This document shows, piece by piece, positions 33,637 to 41,442 of a stretch of DNA of 64,000 bases (the first letter of the stretch is position 1; every line of letters begins with the position of its first letter). The notes under the pieces were generated by a model. The model saw only the letters and a program-made list of their open reading frames with translations, was not told the origin of the DNA and ran no database searches. The position numbers and the translations under genes are program-made. Origin of the DNA: Symsagittifera roscoffensis (taxonomy: Eukaryota > Xenacoelomorpha > Acoela > Convolutidae); contig NC_087063.1 in assembly GCF_963678635.1 (NCBI RefSeq), positions 20,776,701 to 20,840,700 on the forward strand, given 5' to 3'.

Positions 33637-34940
33637 TGACTAGGGTCTGATCGGTTCCAAAGCAGCACGCTGCCTGGTTCAACTCCCTCCGCTGGCACGG
33701 CGCTCGTAGACGGTCCTGCTGCTGAAGCAGGGTTTGCAGTGGCGGGCGGATCGTTCCTCCTAGACACGGTCTGGGAGTTATTCCTGTTCTGAACCACTGA
33801 TCTCCCGAGTCGGCTTTCGAGCGGTTGTGTTCTGGGAGGAAGAGCAGTCCCTAGCCTCTCTCTTACGTTTGAGCTCGGAGCGACGGGTGTGGCTGCAGCC
33901 GTCTCCATTGCCAAGGGCCCTAGGCGGTTGACGAGGGATTCGGGCACGCTTGCCCTTATTCTACTTCCTCCGGTCGAGCTGGTCCGAGCCAGAGAACTGG
34001 TCGCCCTCGACTCCTGCTCCACTTCCCTCAACTGCTTCTGAAATACATCATTGACCCAGTGTCTCCCTCGTTGGGTGTTGAAATGTATTCCATCTCTGGT
34101 AAGCGCGATGTGATCAATCATGCGCAGCATGTTCTCGAGATCCAGAAGTCGCAGCTCGCCAGGGTTGTTTCCCAACAGATTGCGGATCATTTCATTCCAC
34201 CGTGTCACGTTGCCATTCATGAAATCTACCACTGTGGTGCCCAACAGCGGGTTTTGTGGTATCGTGCACAGCACCACAAACCTGGGCCTGTATTTCTCCT
34301 TCAGTTCATTCAGGAGGCATACCAACAGAGGCTCCCACTTGCTCTCCGGAGTCACTGGGGCTCTCGAGACGTCGTTGGTTCCCAGCATTATCACCAGCGT
34401 GTCCAGGTGATTCTCGCTCTGGAATTCCATCATCTTGATGACCTGAGCCACTGAGGCTCCTCCAAAGGACAGAGTGGTAGTCTGACCATAGACGAAGATC
34501 TCATTCAGATCCCTCACCAAACTGTCTCCTATGATCAAGTGGCGACTCCCTGGGGGAATTACCTGGTCGCTCGTAGCGGGGTTCCAGCTCATGTCATTCA
34601 GGCAGGCTCGAGGATGCTCCGCAGCTACTTGCGTGAACTGGTGACGTGTCATCAGATTCTTCCGAATGTCTACCACGCGGGACTTTTGAAAGGTTCTGCC
34701 ATGCGCAGTCCCCGAGGACACTACCGTGCGGGGTGCTCGCTCCGAGCTATTGGATGAATGATCACGACGTTGTTGCTCTGGCCACTTGGTTGAACGATTC
34801 TTGGAACTGAGGAGCGAGGTAGGTGTCAGAAGGGTCCGGTATCGTGTTCCTTTTACTGGAAGCAGACGGTTGTGTCTGCTGAGGAGCCTCGGGCCCTCTC
34901 GATGCACGTAAATCCAAAGCCTCGGGCCCCCTCGATGCAC
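33408..34940 (-). CDS. SGNH/GDSL-type hydrolase accessory protein, 510 aa
   Basis: The SGNH family comprises serine esterases and lipases with a Ser-His-Asp triad. Residues ~130-320 show all landmarks: block I IIGDSL, a block II glycine in FGGASV, block III LGTND, and block V DGIHF before a helix. The domain is flanked by a basic N-terminal ~100 residues and a disordered Ser/Thr/Pro-rich C-terminal ~180 residues. SGNH esterase domains are known in ORF1 of some CR1-type LINEs and in the receptor-destroying esterases of coronaviruses and influenza C. Here it is intracellular-looking, as no signal peptide is seen. The substrate is unknown. Confidence 0.8.
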   Translation of the reverse strand: MHRGGPRLWIYVHREGPRLLSRHNRLLPVKGTRYRTLLTPTSLLSSKNRSTKWPEQQRRDHSSNSSERAPRTVVSSGTAHGRTFQKSRVVDIRKNLMTRHQFTQVAAEHPRACLNDMSWNPATSDQVIPPGSRHLIIGDSLVRDLNEIFVYGQTTTLSFGGASVAQVIKMMEFQSENHLDTLVIMLGTNDVSRAPVTPESKWEPLLVCLLNELKEKYRPRFVVLCTIPQNPLLGTTVVDFMNGNVTRWNEMIRNLLGNNPGELRLLDLENMLRMIDHIALTRDGIHFNTQRGRHWVNDVFQKQLREVEQESRATSSLARTSSTGGSRIRASVPESLVNRLGPLAMETAAATPVAPSSNVRERLGTALPPRTQPLESRLGRSVVQNRNNSQTVSRRNDPPATANPASAAGPSTSAVPAEGVEPGSVLLWNRSDPSHWGQYKTDMSAKLNMNTLTCREDAMKMIGGESPTVSRLYRIPGVDWLLAEQEQFSSTTTLRHADLNGLPQAIPLDL

Positions 34941-35682
34941 ACAGCTCCTGTACTCTTGTCCTGGGGCGTGTGTCGCTGGATCCCTCCGAGGATTTCATTG
35001 TCGCCAGAACTTCTTGTGACACTTGGCTCACCTTTGCCATATACAGCTCCTTCAGGTGCTTTATTTCATCCTCCTTGTAGGCCACCTGCAGATCTTCATA
35101 TTTCTTCTTCCATTCGTCTCTTTCTCGAGCTATCGCCCTATACTCCTGGAGTTTGGCACACAGCTCGCTCTGATCTCTCTCCTTCTTCTCCAGCGTCTTA
35201 ATCGTCTCCGACGTCTGGATCTCTATTTCACTCACCCTCACCCTCTTCGGAGGAGGAGCAGCTGTTGGAGAGTCGACCGAATGTGACGGGCCTGGCCCAT
35301 CACGTTGTCTCTTTGCTCCGATGAGTGGCTGCGCAGGTTGGACGGGTAAGGGCATCTCACCTAGCCGGTGGTCCCTCTGTTCACCTAGTCCTGGCTCACG
35401 AGCCAAGTTGTGGCCAGACATTTCTCCACGCCTCCATCTCATCAGTCGGTTTCGACCTCTCTCGGCGGTCCCGAACTCACCGAAGGCCAACATCAACACG
35501 ACTTCCGTAGGGCGATTCCCTCGACCCTCTCGTCCTAATGCATTGAGGAGCGCGACCACAAACATCGCCAGCCCCGGGTCTTCTCGTGTAAAATCACAAT
35601 CGATCAGCCGCTGATAGATCTCGTCTAGAGTCGCTCCTAGACTCGCTGAGAGGAATTCCATAAGTTCGTTCGTGTCACCCAT
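34762..35682 (-). CDS. Coiled-coil accessory protein, 306 aa
   Basis: The first ~80 residues look like a small helical domain (MGDTNELMEFLSASLGATLD). A Pro-rich basic segment with nuclear-localisation-like PPPKRVRV and KRQRDG follows, then a heptad-rich coiled coil at about residues 155-220 (EKKERDQSELCAKLQEY) and a disordered tail with a twice-repeated ASRGPEA motif. It is the first frame after a 467-bp non-coding spacer. Function unknown; oligomerising accessory protein is the safest description. Confidence 0.65.
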   Translation of the reverse strand: MGDTNELMEFLSASLGATLDEIYQRLIDCDFTREDPGLAMFVVALLNALGREGRGNRPTEVVLMLAFGEFGTAERGRNRLMRWRRGEMSGHNLAREPGLGEQRDHRLGEMPLPVQPAQPLIGAKRQRDGPGPSHSVDSPTAAPPPKRVRVSEIEIQTSETIKTLEKKERDQSELCAKLQEYRAIARERDEWKKKYEDLQVAYKEDEIKHLKELYMAKVSQVSQEVLATMKSSEGSSDTRPRTRVQELCASRGPEALDLRASRGPEAPQQTQPSASSKRNTIPDPSDTYLAPQFQESFNQVARATTS

Positions 35683-36149
35683 TTCTTATCGTGTTGATTC
35701 TTGCTGTCGTGTAGTTTCTTCCTGTCTCGTTTGATTCAATGAATTCAATAAACAATTTCTGATCAATCAAGATCTAAAAAACAAGTCGCGACTTAAAACC
35801 ATCATTTTTGGACTAAACATCATTCAACTCTTTAAAACTCTTCATGGAATTTCTCTTCTCAATTCTGATTTAAAAACTTAGCACCAAGGTGGATCGTCCA
35901 CCTGTATCTGCGTCAGGGTAGCACAAATGAGCGCTGTCACCTTGATGACCTGGAGTACTCTAGGTCTTTTATGACACAAAACATAAAACATATCCTAACA
36001 ATAACATAACACATAAACACATAAACATCTATATTATCACATAAAAACATAATCCCTAATATTGTACCTAAAACCTAACCTAATCTAAAACTTGACACTA
36101 ATTTTTATCAAGTAACCTAATAAAAACCACTTATCGCCAAACGCAATTC
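35683..36149 (-). other. Intergenic spacer splitting the accessory block
   Basis: The only sizeable non-coding gap in the accessory block, strongly AT-rich, with repeated ACATAAACA-like motifs at 35975-36030. It may carry a splice acceptor or second promoter for the downstream block, but no definite signal is visible. Confidence 0.4.
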
Positions 36150-37031
36150 CTAGCATATGCTCAGATAGTATTTTCTATGTAAGTAAACCTCTATGTCAGT
36201 TTCTGAAAATATCAGATGTACAAGTGCGTACAACTCTCTCGGATGTAGCTTTCCCCTATTAGGATCATATACTGGTAACGAGAGAGAGGTCACTCCTCTC
36301 TCAACCAAAAAATCCCTAAGTCGAGTCAAGGCCAATACCAAGCTCTTTGGATCTACGTGTTGCCTATCAGTGGCCTTGGTAACCAGGAAACATAAATATT
36401 TCCCTGGTATCTGTGATGCAACAGGGTGCAGCGCTATCATCCCTCCCACACCAGGCCTCTGTTTCCATAAAAATTCGATGTTCTTATACTCTCTTTTGAA
36501 ATCAGCCGCTAGTGCTGTTTTGAAGCTTACGTCCGCGGTTATCGCTATAGCGCACGTGCGTTCCGTGAGTATGAAATCGCTGTCCGTTATGACGATATTG
36601 TTTGAATAATGGTTCGGTAGATCAAAATACGATTCAAAGATTCGTCCAAAACGTGGTTTTTTAGCATTCTCGCCCTCTGTCTCTAGTTCTCCGGTTTCTC
36701 TTGCCGATTTCGATTTTTTTATTATCAGATTTTTGGTGTGGGTGAGTCCTACCCCCACTCCCCGGACAAAAATATCCATCGACGTCCCCGTCGATCGCCC
36801 AAAGTCTAGGAGATTGAGGTTGGATTGTGGAACACGTAGAGGACCATCTGGTGCGACCCAGTTGGACTCAGTATTGTCATGACTGATGTATTTTATGCCG
36901 TCTATATCGACGTCCTGAATCGTCAGAATCGTCTCTTTTGGATCTGTCGGCAGATCATGAAGCCATTCGAGCACGCGCAAGTTCGTTAGTTCTTTCTCAT
37001 GAGTCTGTTCCGCTTCTGGTTCGAACTCCAC
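36150..37031 (-). CDS. Macro-domain-like (ADP-ribose-binding) accessory protein, 293 aa
   Basis: Residues ~145-290 follow the TARG1/Poa1-type macro domain pattern. A hydrophobic strand (CAIAITADVSF) is followed by the helix ALAADFKREYKNIEFLW, a VGGMIAL strand, the YLCFLVTKATDRQHVD segment, a helix with LTRLRDFLVERGV, the strand TSLSLPVYDPNRGKL, and a final HLIFSETDIEVYLH. In the known family these correspond to the ADP-ribose pocket and the ...LVTK...SLP.I... core. The N-terminal ~140 residues are acidic to basic linker. Macro domains read or remove ADP-ribose, and those of alphaviruses and coronaviruses counter host ADP-ribosylation defence. A similar role here is inference. It follows the integrase C-terminal frame directly. 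Confidence 0.75.
   Translation of the reverse strand: MEFEPEAEQTHEKELTNLRVLEWLHDLPTDPKETILTIQDVDIDGIKYISHDNTESNWVAPDGPLRVPQSNLNLLDFGRSTGTSMDIFVRGVGVGLTHTKNLIIKKSKSARETGELETEGENAKKPRFGRIFESYFDLPNHYSNNIVITDSDFILTERTCAIAITADVSFKTALAADFKREYKNIEFLWKQRPGVGGMIALHPVASQIPGKYLCFLVTKATDRQHVDPKSLVLALTRLRDFLVERGVTSLSLPVYDPNRGKLHPRELYALVHLIFSETDIEVYLHRKYYLSIC
36757..36798 (-). repeat. Internal copy of the 3' LTR-adjacent sequence (possible central polypurine tract)
   Basis: About 32 of 41 aligned positions match 25271-25310, which lies next to the 3' LTR. The first 14 (ACTCCCCGGACAAA) are identical. On the sense strand this gives GTCCGGGGAGTGGGGGTAGG, a better purine run than the LTR-adjacent one. Confidence 0.5.
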
Positions 37032-37043
37032 TTCCGGTTCTGA

Positions 37044-37898
37044 TCAATCGTCGATCCAATCTTGATCCATATCATTCACCAAGTCGATTTCTTCTAGCAT
37101 CGCCACTTCGTCCAGTCCCACTAGCGAGTCCATGACGTCACTTACAACTATTCTGTCTACAACGAAATCCTCGCCGTACGGATTGTATTTCTTCTTGTTT
37201 TTTCCTCTCTTGCTCTGGCGTGTTTCCATGGTGAGTGGAAAGTCAGGCTGTATTCCTTTGTCAATTTCGATTTGTTCCGCGCAGTCCCAGTCTTCCTCGG
37301 CATAAGGTAGAGTTTCGTCGTCCACCTCTACTCGCTCGGTCAACTCCAGATCCAGTGGTAGGTCGCAATCGTCCACCACCTCATTCCCGTCGTTTTTGTC
37401 GCGAGTACCCCTTTCAATCACTTCACAAGCAGGATCCACTATCAAATAGTCTCCCTCTTGCATGTCTGCTGGGATACACCAGTCCTCTGACGAGGCTTTG
37501 TGTGGTTTGATATTTTCGTAATGAGCTGCTCTTCCAGTGCTCAATCGATAAAAACGACCTCCTTGGTGCACCTCTGTTATCTGAAATGGACCACGCCATT
37601 TCTTTAATAATTTCTTGGTTCCTTTTGGTGGAACCACTTCCTGGAACACCCAGACGTAGTCGCCAACTGAGTAGGCTTTTGCATCGGCTGTCCTTTTATC
37701 AAACCTCCTTTTTTGTCTAATCTGCGCCTGTTGCGTGTTCCTCCTGCATAAGTCATTGAGGTCCTGCTGTCTTCTAATAACATCCCGCACGTAAGTTTGC
37801 GGTGCTGTCCTCTTCCCCTCATATTCAGGGTAGAAAAGCGTCAACGGGAGCGCTTTTTTGTGACCCCGTGGTGGAATGCTCCGTGCTGTTGTAAGCAC
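37044..37898 (-). CDS. Integrase C-terminal region with GPY/F domain, 284 aa
   Basis: Contains the post-catalytic integrase sequence: RFDKRTADAKAYSVGDYVWV followed by LLKKWRGPFQITEV and FYRLSTGRAAHYENIKPH, i.e. the GPY/F module of Ty3/gypsy integrases, which takes part in multimerisation and DNA binding. The remaining ~170 residues are an acidic tail with no chromodomain that I can see. Confidence 0.8.
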   Translation of the reverse strand: MLTTARSIPPRGHKKALPLTLFYPEYEGKRTAPQTYVRDVIRRQQDLNDLCRRNTQQAQIRQKRRFDKRTADAKAYSVGDYVWVFQEVVPPKGTKKLLKKWRGPFQITEVHQGGRFYRLSTGRAAHYENIKPHKASSEDWCIPADMQEGDYLIVDPACEVIERGTRDKNDGNEVVDDCDLPLDLELTERVEVDDETLPYAEEDWDCAEQIEIDKGIQPDFPLTMETRQSKRGKNKKKYNPYGEDFVVDRIVVSDVMDSLVGLDEVAMLEEIDLVNDMDQDWIDD

Positions 37899-37955
37899 CC
37901 ATCACTTGCGGCAAGTGCCTGTCCCAGTCATCCATGTAACGCGAGCAATAGACTC

Positions 37956-39044
37956 TCAGCATGGATTTTGCCTCTCGACTAGGCCATTCGTTTGTGGATG
38001 ATAAGTGGTCGAGTGGGCCTGCGCTACCTGCGATCTTTTCATTAACTCCTTCGTGAGATCACCCACGAATGCTTTGCCATTGTCCGATTGGAACGTGATG
38101 GGGCAGCCATGCCTCGCTATCCACACATTTATCAAATTATCGCATGTTTCTTCCGCCGATGCTGTCATGCAGGGTGCTGCCTCCGCATACTTCGTAAAAT
38201 GGTCAATCATTACCAGCACCTGATTATAGCCCGTTGCTGTCATGCAGATTTTCTGATGATCAATTTGCACCACTTCGTTGAAACCTGACGACTCTATTGA
38301 CTGTAGGGGGAACCTTAGTTTCCTGGGATCCCTCGCCTGCTGACATGACAGGCATGCGGCCATCCACTTCTCACAAGCCTTCTTCAATACCGGCCATTCG
38401 AATCGTTTCTGTATCCTGTTGTACACTTTGTCCACGCCTTGATGGCCCATCTGATCATGTGAGCGAAAGAGCAATTTGGTTTGGTACAACTGTGGTAACA
38501 CTATTGAATTGTATTTATAAAGGACCTTGTCCTCCTCTTTACGTTTACAGGCTACGATTGCGTCCTTGTTCAGGTACAACAAGTCGTTTTGCTTCAGGTA
38601 GAATTGCTTCAAGATCTTGTAGCTGTCTTCTTCCAAGTCTCCCTTGTCATGTGCTCCATTCTCGATCCATCTCTTCAGACTGCTCGTCATTCTATCATTT
38701 CGTTGAGCCCTTAGGAGATCCGACAGCCTGTACCTGGCTTTCAAATACGTCTTTACCACGTTCATTTGCCCACTCATTATCTCCGGAACATGAGCATCGT
38801 CCATCAACTTGACACACCATATCTTTTTCAAAGGCGTCGCTTCCTGCACAGATGGTTCCAGATTGGTACGGACGACCGTACCATGTGGCAACAATCTGGT
38901 TGGGCGTTTCGAGACTGCTATCAGCTCGAGCTCGTCTGCGGCATTATCTACCACAGTGCCCTCTTCATCTGAGGTGTATATGTCCCTGTCTGGATCCTGA
39001 TGCGTTTCTCGGTCCAGCCCGCGCTGCTTCCAATCTACCAACAA
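37956..39044 (-). CDS. Integrase zinc-binding and catalytic core, 362 aa
   Basis: Inserts the DNA copy into the genome. An HHCC zinc finger is seen (MGHQGVDKVY ... CLSCQQARD), then the DDE core with QIDHQKI, IDHFTKYAEA, SDNGKAF and TTYHPQTNGLVERQN. The ~130 residues in front are specific to this element. Order after RT-RNaseH places the element in Ty3/gypsy. Confidence 0.88.
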   Translation of the reverse strand: MLVDWKQRGLDRETHQDPDRDIYTSDEEGTVVDNAADELELIAVSKRPTRLLPHGTVVRTNLEPSVQEATPLKKIWCVKLMDDAHVPEIMSGQMNVVKTYLKARYRLSDLLRAQRNDRMTSSLKRWIENGAHDKGDLEEDSYKILKQFYLKQNDLLYLNKDAIVACKRKEEDKVLYKYNSIVLPQLYQTKLLFRSHDQMGHQGVDKVYNRIQKRFEWPVLKKACEKWMAACLSCQQARDPRKLRFPLQSIESSGFNEVVQIDHQKICMTATGYNQVLVMIDHFTKYAEAAPCMTASAEETCDNLINVWIARHGCPITFQSDNGKAFVGDLTKELMKRSQVAQAHSTTYHPQTNGLVERQNPC

Positions 39045-39826
39045 GGAGTGGATGCGATCTCTGACATGTCAGAATTGGAAGTTGTTTCCGATGTGTTGTC
39101 CCAGGACTGGGGCCTCGAGTCAACACTTGAGTTGACTGATTCCCCAACATCATATTCCAAGTTGTCTGAGATGTTTCTCGACTCCCCGGACAAAATTCTA
39201 CCCCTAGGTGTTCTCGTCAACCTCTCCCCGGACAGGTCGTCCTGCACGGGCTCAAAGGTGTCTGACTCCTCAGACAAGTCGTCCTTGACTGGCACGAATG
39301 TATCAGACTCCCTGGACATTGTCTCGTCCCCGGACGAACAATCTGGGCTCAGTTCGTATTCATCTTTCGCATCCGTGAAATGCACTCTCCTCGCGAAGCT
39401 AGATTTCGACTTGATCCTGACTTCCTCAGTGGCTTGGGTATGATTCAGTGTTCCATATTCAGTGAACGAGGTTCTCAACAAGACCTCCTTCGGCATCGAG
39501 CTCACCAGCTGGTTGACTATCGACCTGCAATCCCGTTCAACGCATCGGCTGCGAATGGACACTGGCCTCTTCTCTGTTCTCTCGGTGACAGTCAACCGCT
39601 GCATGGTCTCCATCCACTCACGATCATGCCTATCCACTTCCCTGTCCAACAAGTCGCGGAGCTTTCCCATGACGTCCGGCGCCACGTTCACCGTCCTGTT
39701 CAACAGAGCCATGATGTTTATACCCAGCCTGGTAAGTTCTTGCTGCACCAAATTGGATCGGACTAGCAGATCCAACGGAACAGGCTCGCCTCTGGCTAAA
39801 AGCTTAATCTCCGCGGCCGTTTCCAC
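39035..39826 (-). CDS. Linker frame between RNaseH and integrase, 263 aa
   Basis: Extra coding segment in the pol region. A helical N-terminal part (ETAAEIKLLARGEPVPLDLL, DREVDRHDREWMETMQRL) is followed by a Ser/Asp/Glu-rich low-complexity tail built from imperfect SDTF and LSGE units, reflecting repeated CTCCCCGGAC-like DNA at 39181-39335. RNaseH-integrase tethers in Ty3/gypsy are usually much shorter. Function unknown. Confidence 0.6.
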   Translation of the reverse strand: METAAEIKLLARGEPVPLDLLVRSNLVQQELTRLGINIMALLNRTVNVAPDVMGKLRDLLDREVDRHDREWMETMQRLTVTERTEKRPVSIRSRCVERDCRSIVNQLVSSMPKEVLLRTSFTEYGTLNHTQATEEVRIKSKSSFARRVHFTDAKDEYELSPDCSSGDETMSRESDTFVPVKDDLSEESDTFEPVQDDLSGERLTRTPRGRILSGESRNISDNLEYDVGESVNSSVDSRPQSWDNTSETTSNSDMSEIASTPCW

Positions 39827-39867
39827 TGGAAGGTCAGGGTGTCCGGGTATAGGATGCCCTGACTTGT

Positions 39868-41397
39868 CTAACCACCTAGTAATGGTAGTTTGTCGTAGGT
39901 TTCCTTGTCCAGAAAGGAAAACCCGTCTTTGATTTCTGATTGGTTAGCCTGCTTCTCCTCGAGGCGCTCATAAAATTCTGTCTTTTTACTGAGGCTATCT
40001 GCGTTCTGGTGCTTGTCACGGGTACGGTGTTCTATGATCATGTGGTATACATCCAGGCGCACGATCCAACGACCAATATAACTTTGGTCCATCGAATAGT
40101 TTTTCAGCCAGGCAAGGGCACGATTATCCACAGGTAACTTGAAGGGAGCACTCCCCAAGTAGGCCCTGTATTTTTCCACGAAAGTGATCACCGCGAACAT
40201 CTCCGCTTTTGGTGCGTCATACTCCATCTCAGTATCACTCAGGACTTTACTCCCGTAGGCTATCGGACGAAGAACCGTTCTCCCGTTCCACTCCTGCTCC
40301 TGGTGAAGTATGCCCGATATCGCAACCACTGATGCATCCGTGTCCAGCACGAACATCCCCTTCTCTGTTTGCATGCCGAGGACCGGTGCCTCGCAAAGTT
40401 CACGTTTGATGTTCTCAAATGAAAGTTGTGCCTCATCAGTCCAAGTGAACTTTTTGCCCTTGTTTCTCATCAACCGCTGCATGGGGTATATTTTGTCAGC
40501 ATACCCCTTGATGAACTCTCGATAATAATTAGCGAATCCCAAAAAACTCATCAGCTGTGTATCTGTTTTAGGTGCCTTCCAGGTCAGCACCGCTTCAACC
40601 GCTTCAGGATCTGGTCTCACACCATGTTTGTCCACCAGGCGGCCGAGATATTTTATGGAATCCCTGAGCATTTCACACTTGCAGGGTTTACATTTCAGAC
40701 CCGCCTGCTTCATGCAAGAAAACACCTCCTCCAACCTCTCTATGTGGTCTTCTAAGGTTGGTGTTGCAATAACGACATCATCGACATAACACATGATGAG
40801 ATTCCCGTATTTCTTAGTGACGCTCGTGAGTGCCTGGGCCATCAGTCGCTGGAATGTAGCCGTCGCGTTGCACAATCCGAACGGCATCCTCTTCCACTGG
40901 AACAATCCCAGCTCGAACGCGAAGCCTGTCTTCTCTCGATCTTGCTTTCTGAGTGGCACTTGCCAGAACGCAGAGCCCAAATCTAACGTCGTGAAGAACT
41001 TCGCGTCTCCCAGCTTGGATAGGCTCTCATCGATGCGGGGAATCGGGTATGCGTCCTTTATAGTCACTGCGTTCAGATAACGGAAATCACAACAAAATCT
41101 GAGTTGTCCCCCTTTCTTTTTCGCCATGACCACGCCACAAGCCCACGGGGACTTTGACGGCTCGATCATGTCGTACTCCATTAACATCTCGCTTTCCGTC
41201 CTACACGCTTCTGACTTGTAAGGGGTCATCCTTCTCGCCCCTTCCCTATGAGGTACCGAGCCCTCTTCTATCTCAATCTCGTGTTCTACAAAATTACAAC
41301 AACCTATGTCGGCCTTATGTTTCGAAAAAACGTCTGCGTTCCGACTTAGCACCGCTCTGAGCGAATCTAGTTCCTTGTCTGATATTCTACCTTTCAA
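39868..41397 (-). CDS. Reverse transcriptase-RNaseH, 509 aa
   Basis: Copies the RNA genome into DNA. RT blocks are plain: DMIEPSKSPWACGVVMAKKK, FCCDFRYLN, TTLDLGSAFWQVP, FAFELGLFQWKRMPFGL, and catalytic YVDD near residue 203, then the connection YLGRLVDKHG and FLGFANYYREFI. RNaseH follows from about residue 335 (FVLDTDAS ... YDAPKAEMFAVI ... HRTRDKHQNADSLSK). Length and order match Ty3/gypsy pol. Confidence 0.93.
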   Translation of the reverse strand: MKGRISDKELDSLRAVLSRNADVFSKHKADIGCCNFVEHEIEIEEGSVPHREGARRMTPYKSEACRTESEMLMEYDMIEPSKSPWACGVVMAKKKGGQLRFCCDFRYLNAVTIKDAYPIPRIDESLSKLGDAKFFTTLDLGSAFWQVPLRKQDREKTGFAFELGLFQWKRMPFGLCNATATFQRLMAQALTSVTKKYGNLIMCYVDDVVIATPTLEDHIERLEEVFSCMKQAGLKCKPCKCEMLRDSIKYLGRLVDKHGVRPDPEAVEAVLTWKAPKTDTQLMSFLGFANYYREFIKGYADKIYPMQRLMRNKGKKFTWTDEAQLSFENIKRELCEAPVLGMQTEKGMFVLDTDASVVAISGILHQEQEWNGRTVLRPIAYGSKVLSDTEMEYDAPKAEMFAVITFVEKYRAYLGSAPFKLPVDNRALAWLKNYSMDQSYIGRWIVRLDVYHMIIEHRTRDKHQNADSLSKKTEFYERLEEKQANQSEIKDGFSFLDKETYDKLPLLGG

Positions 41398-41442
41398 ATG
41401 TTCTATCTCATGTAGGACCGGTTTATTCGCTGCTAACTCTGT

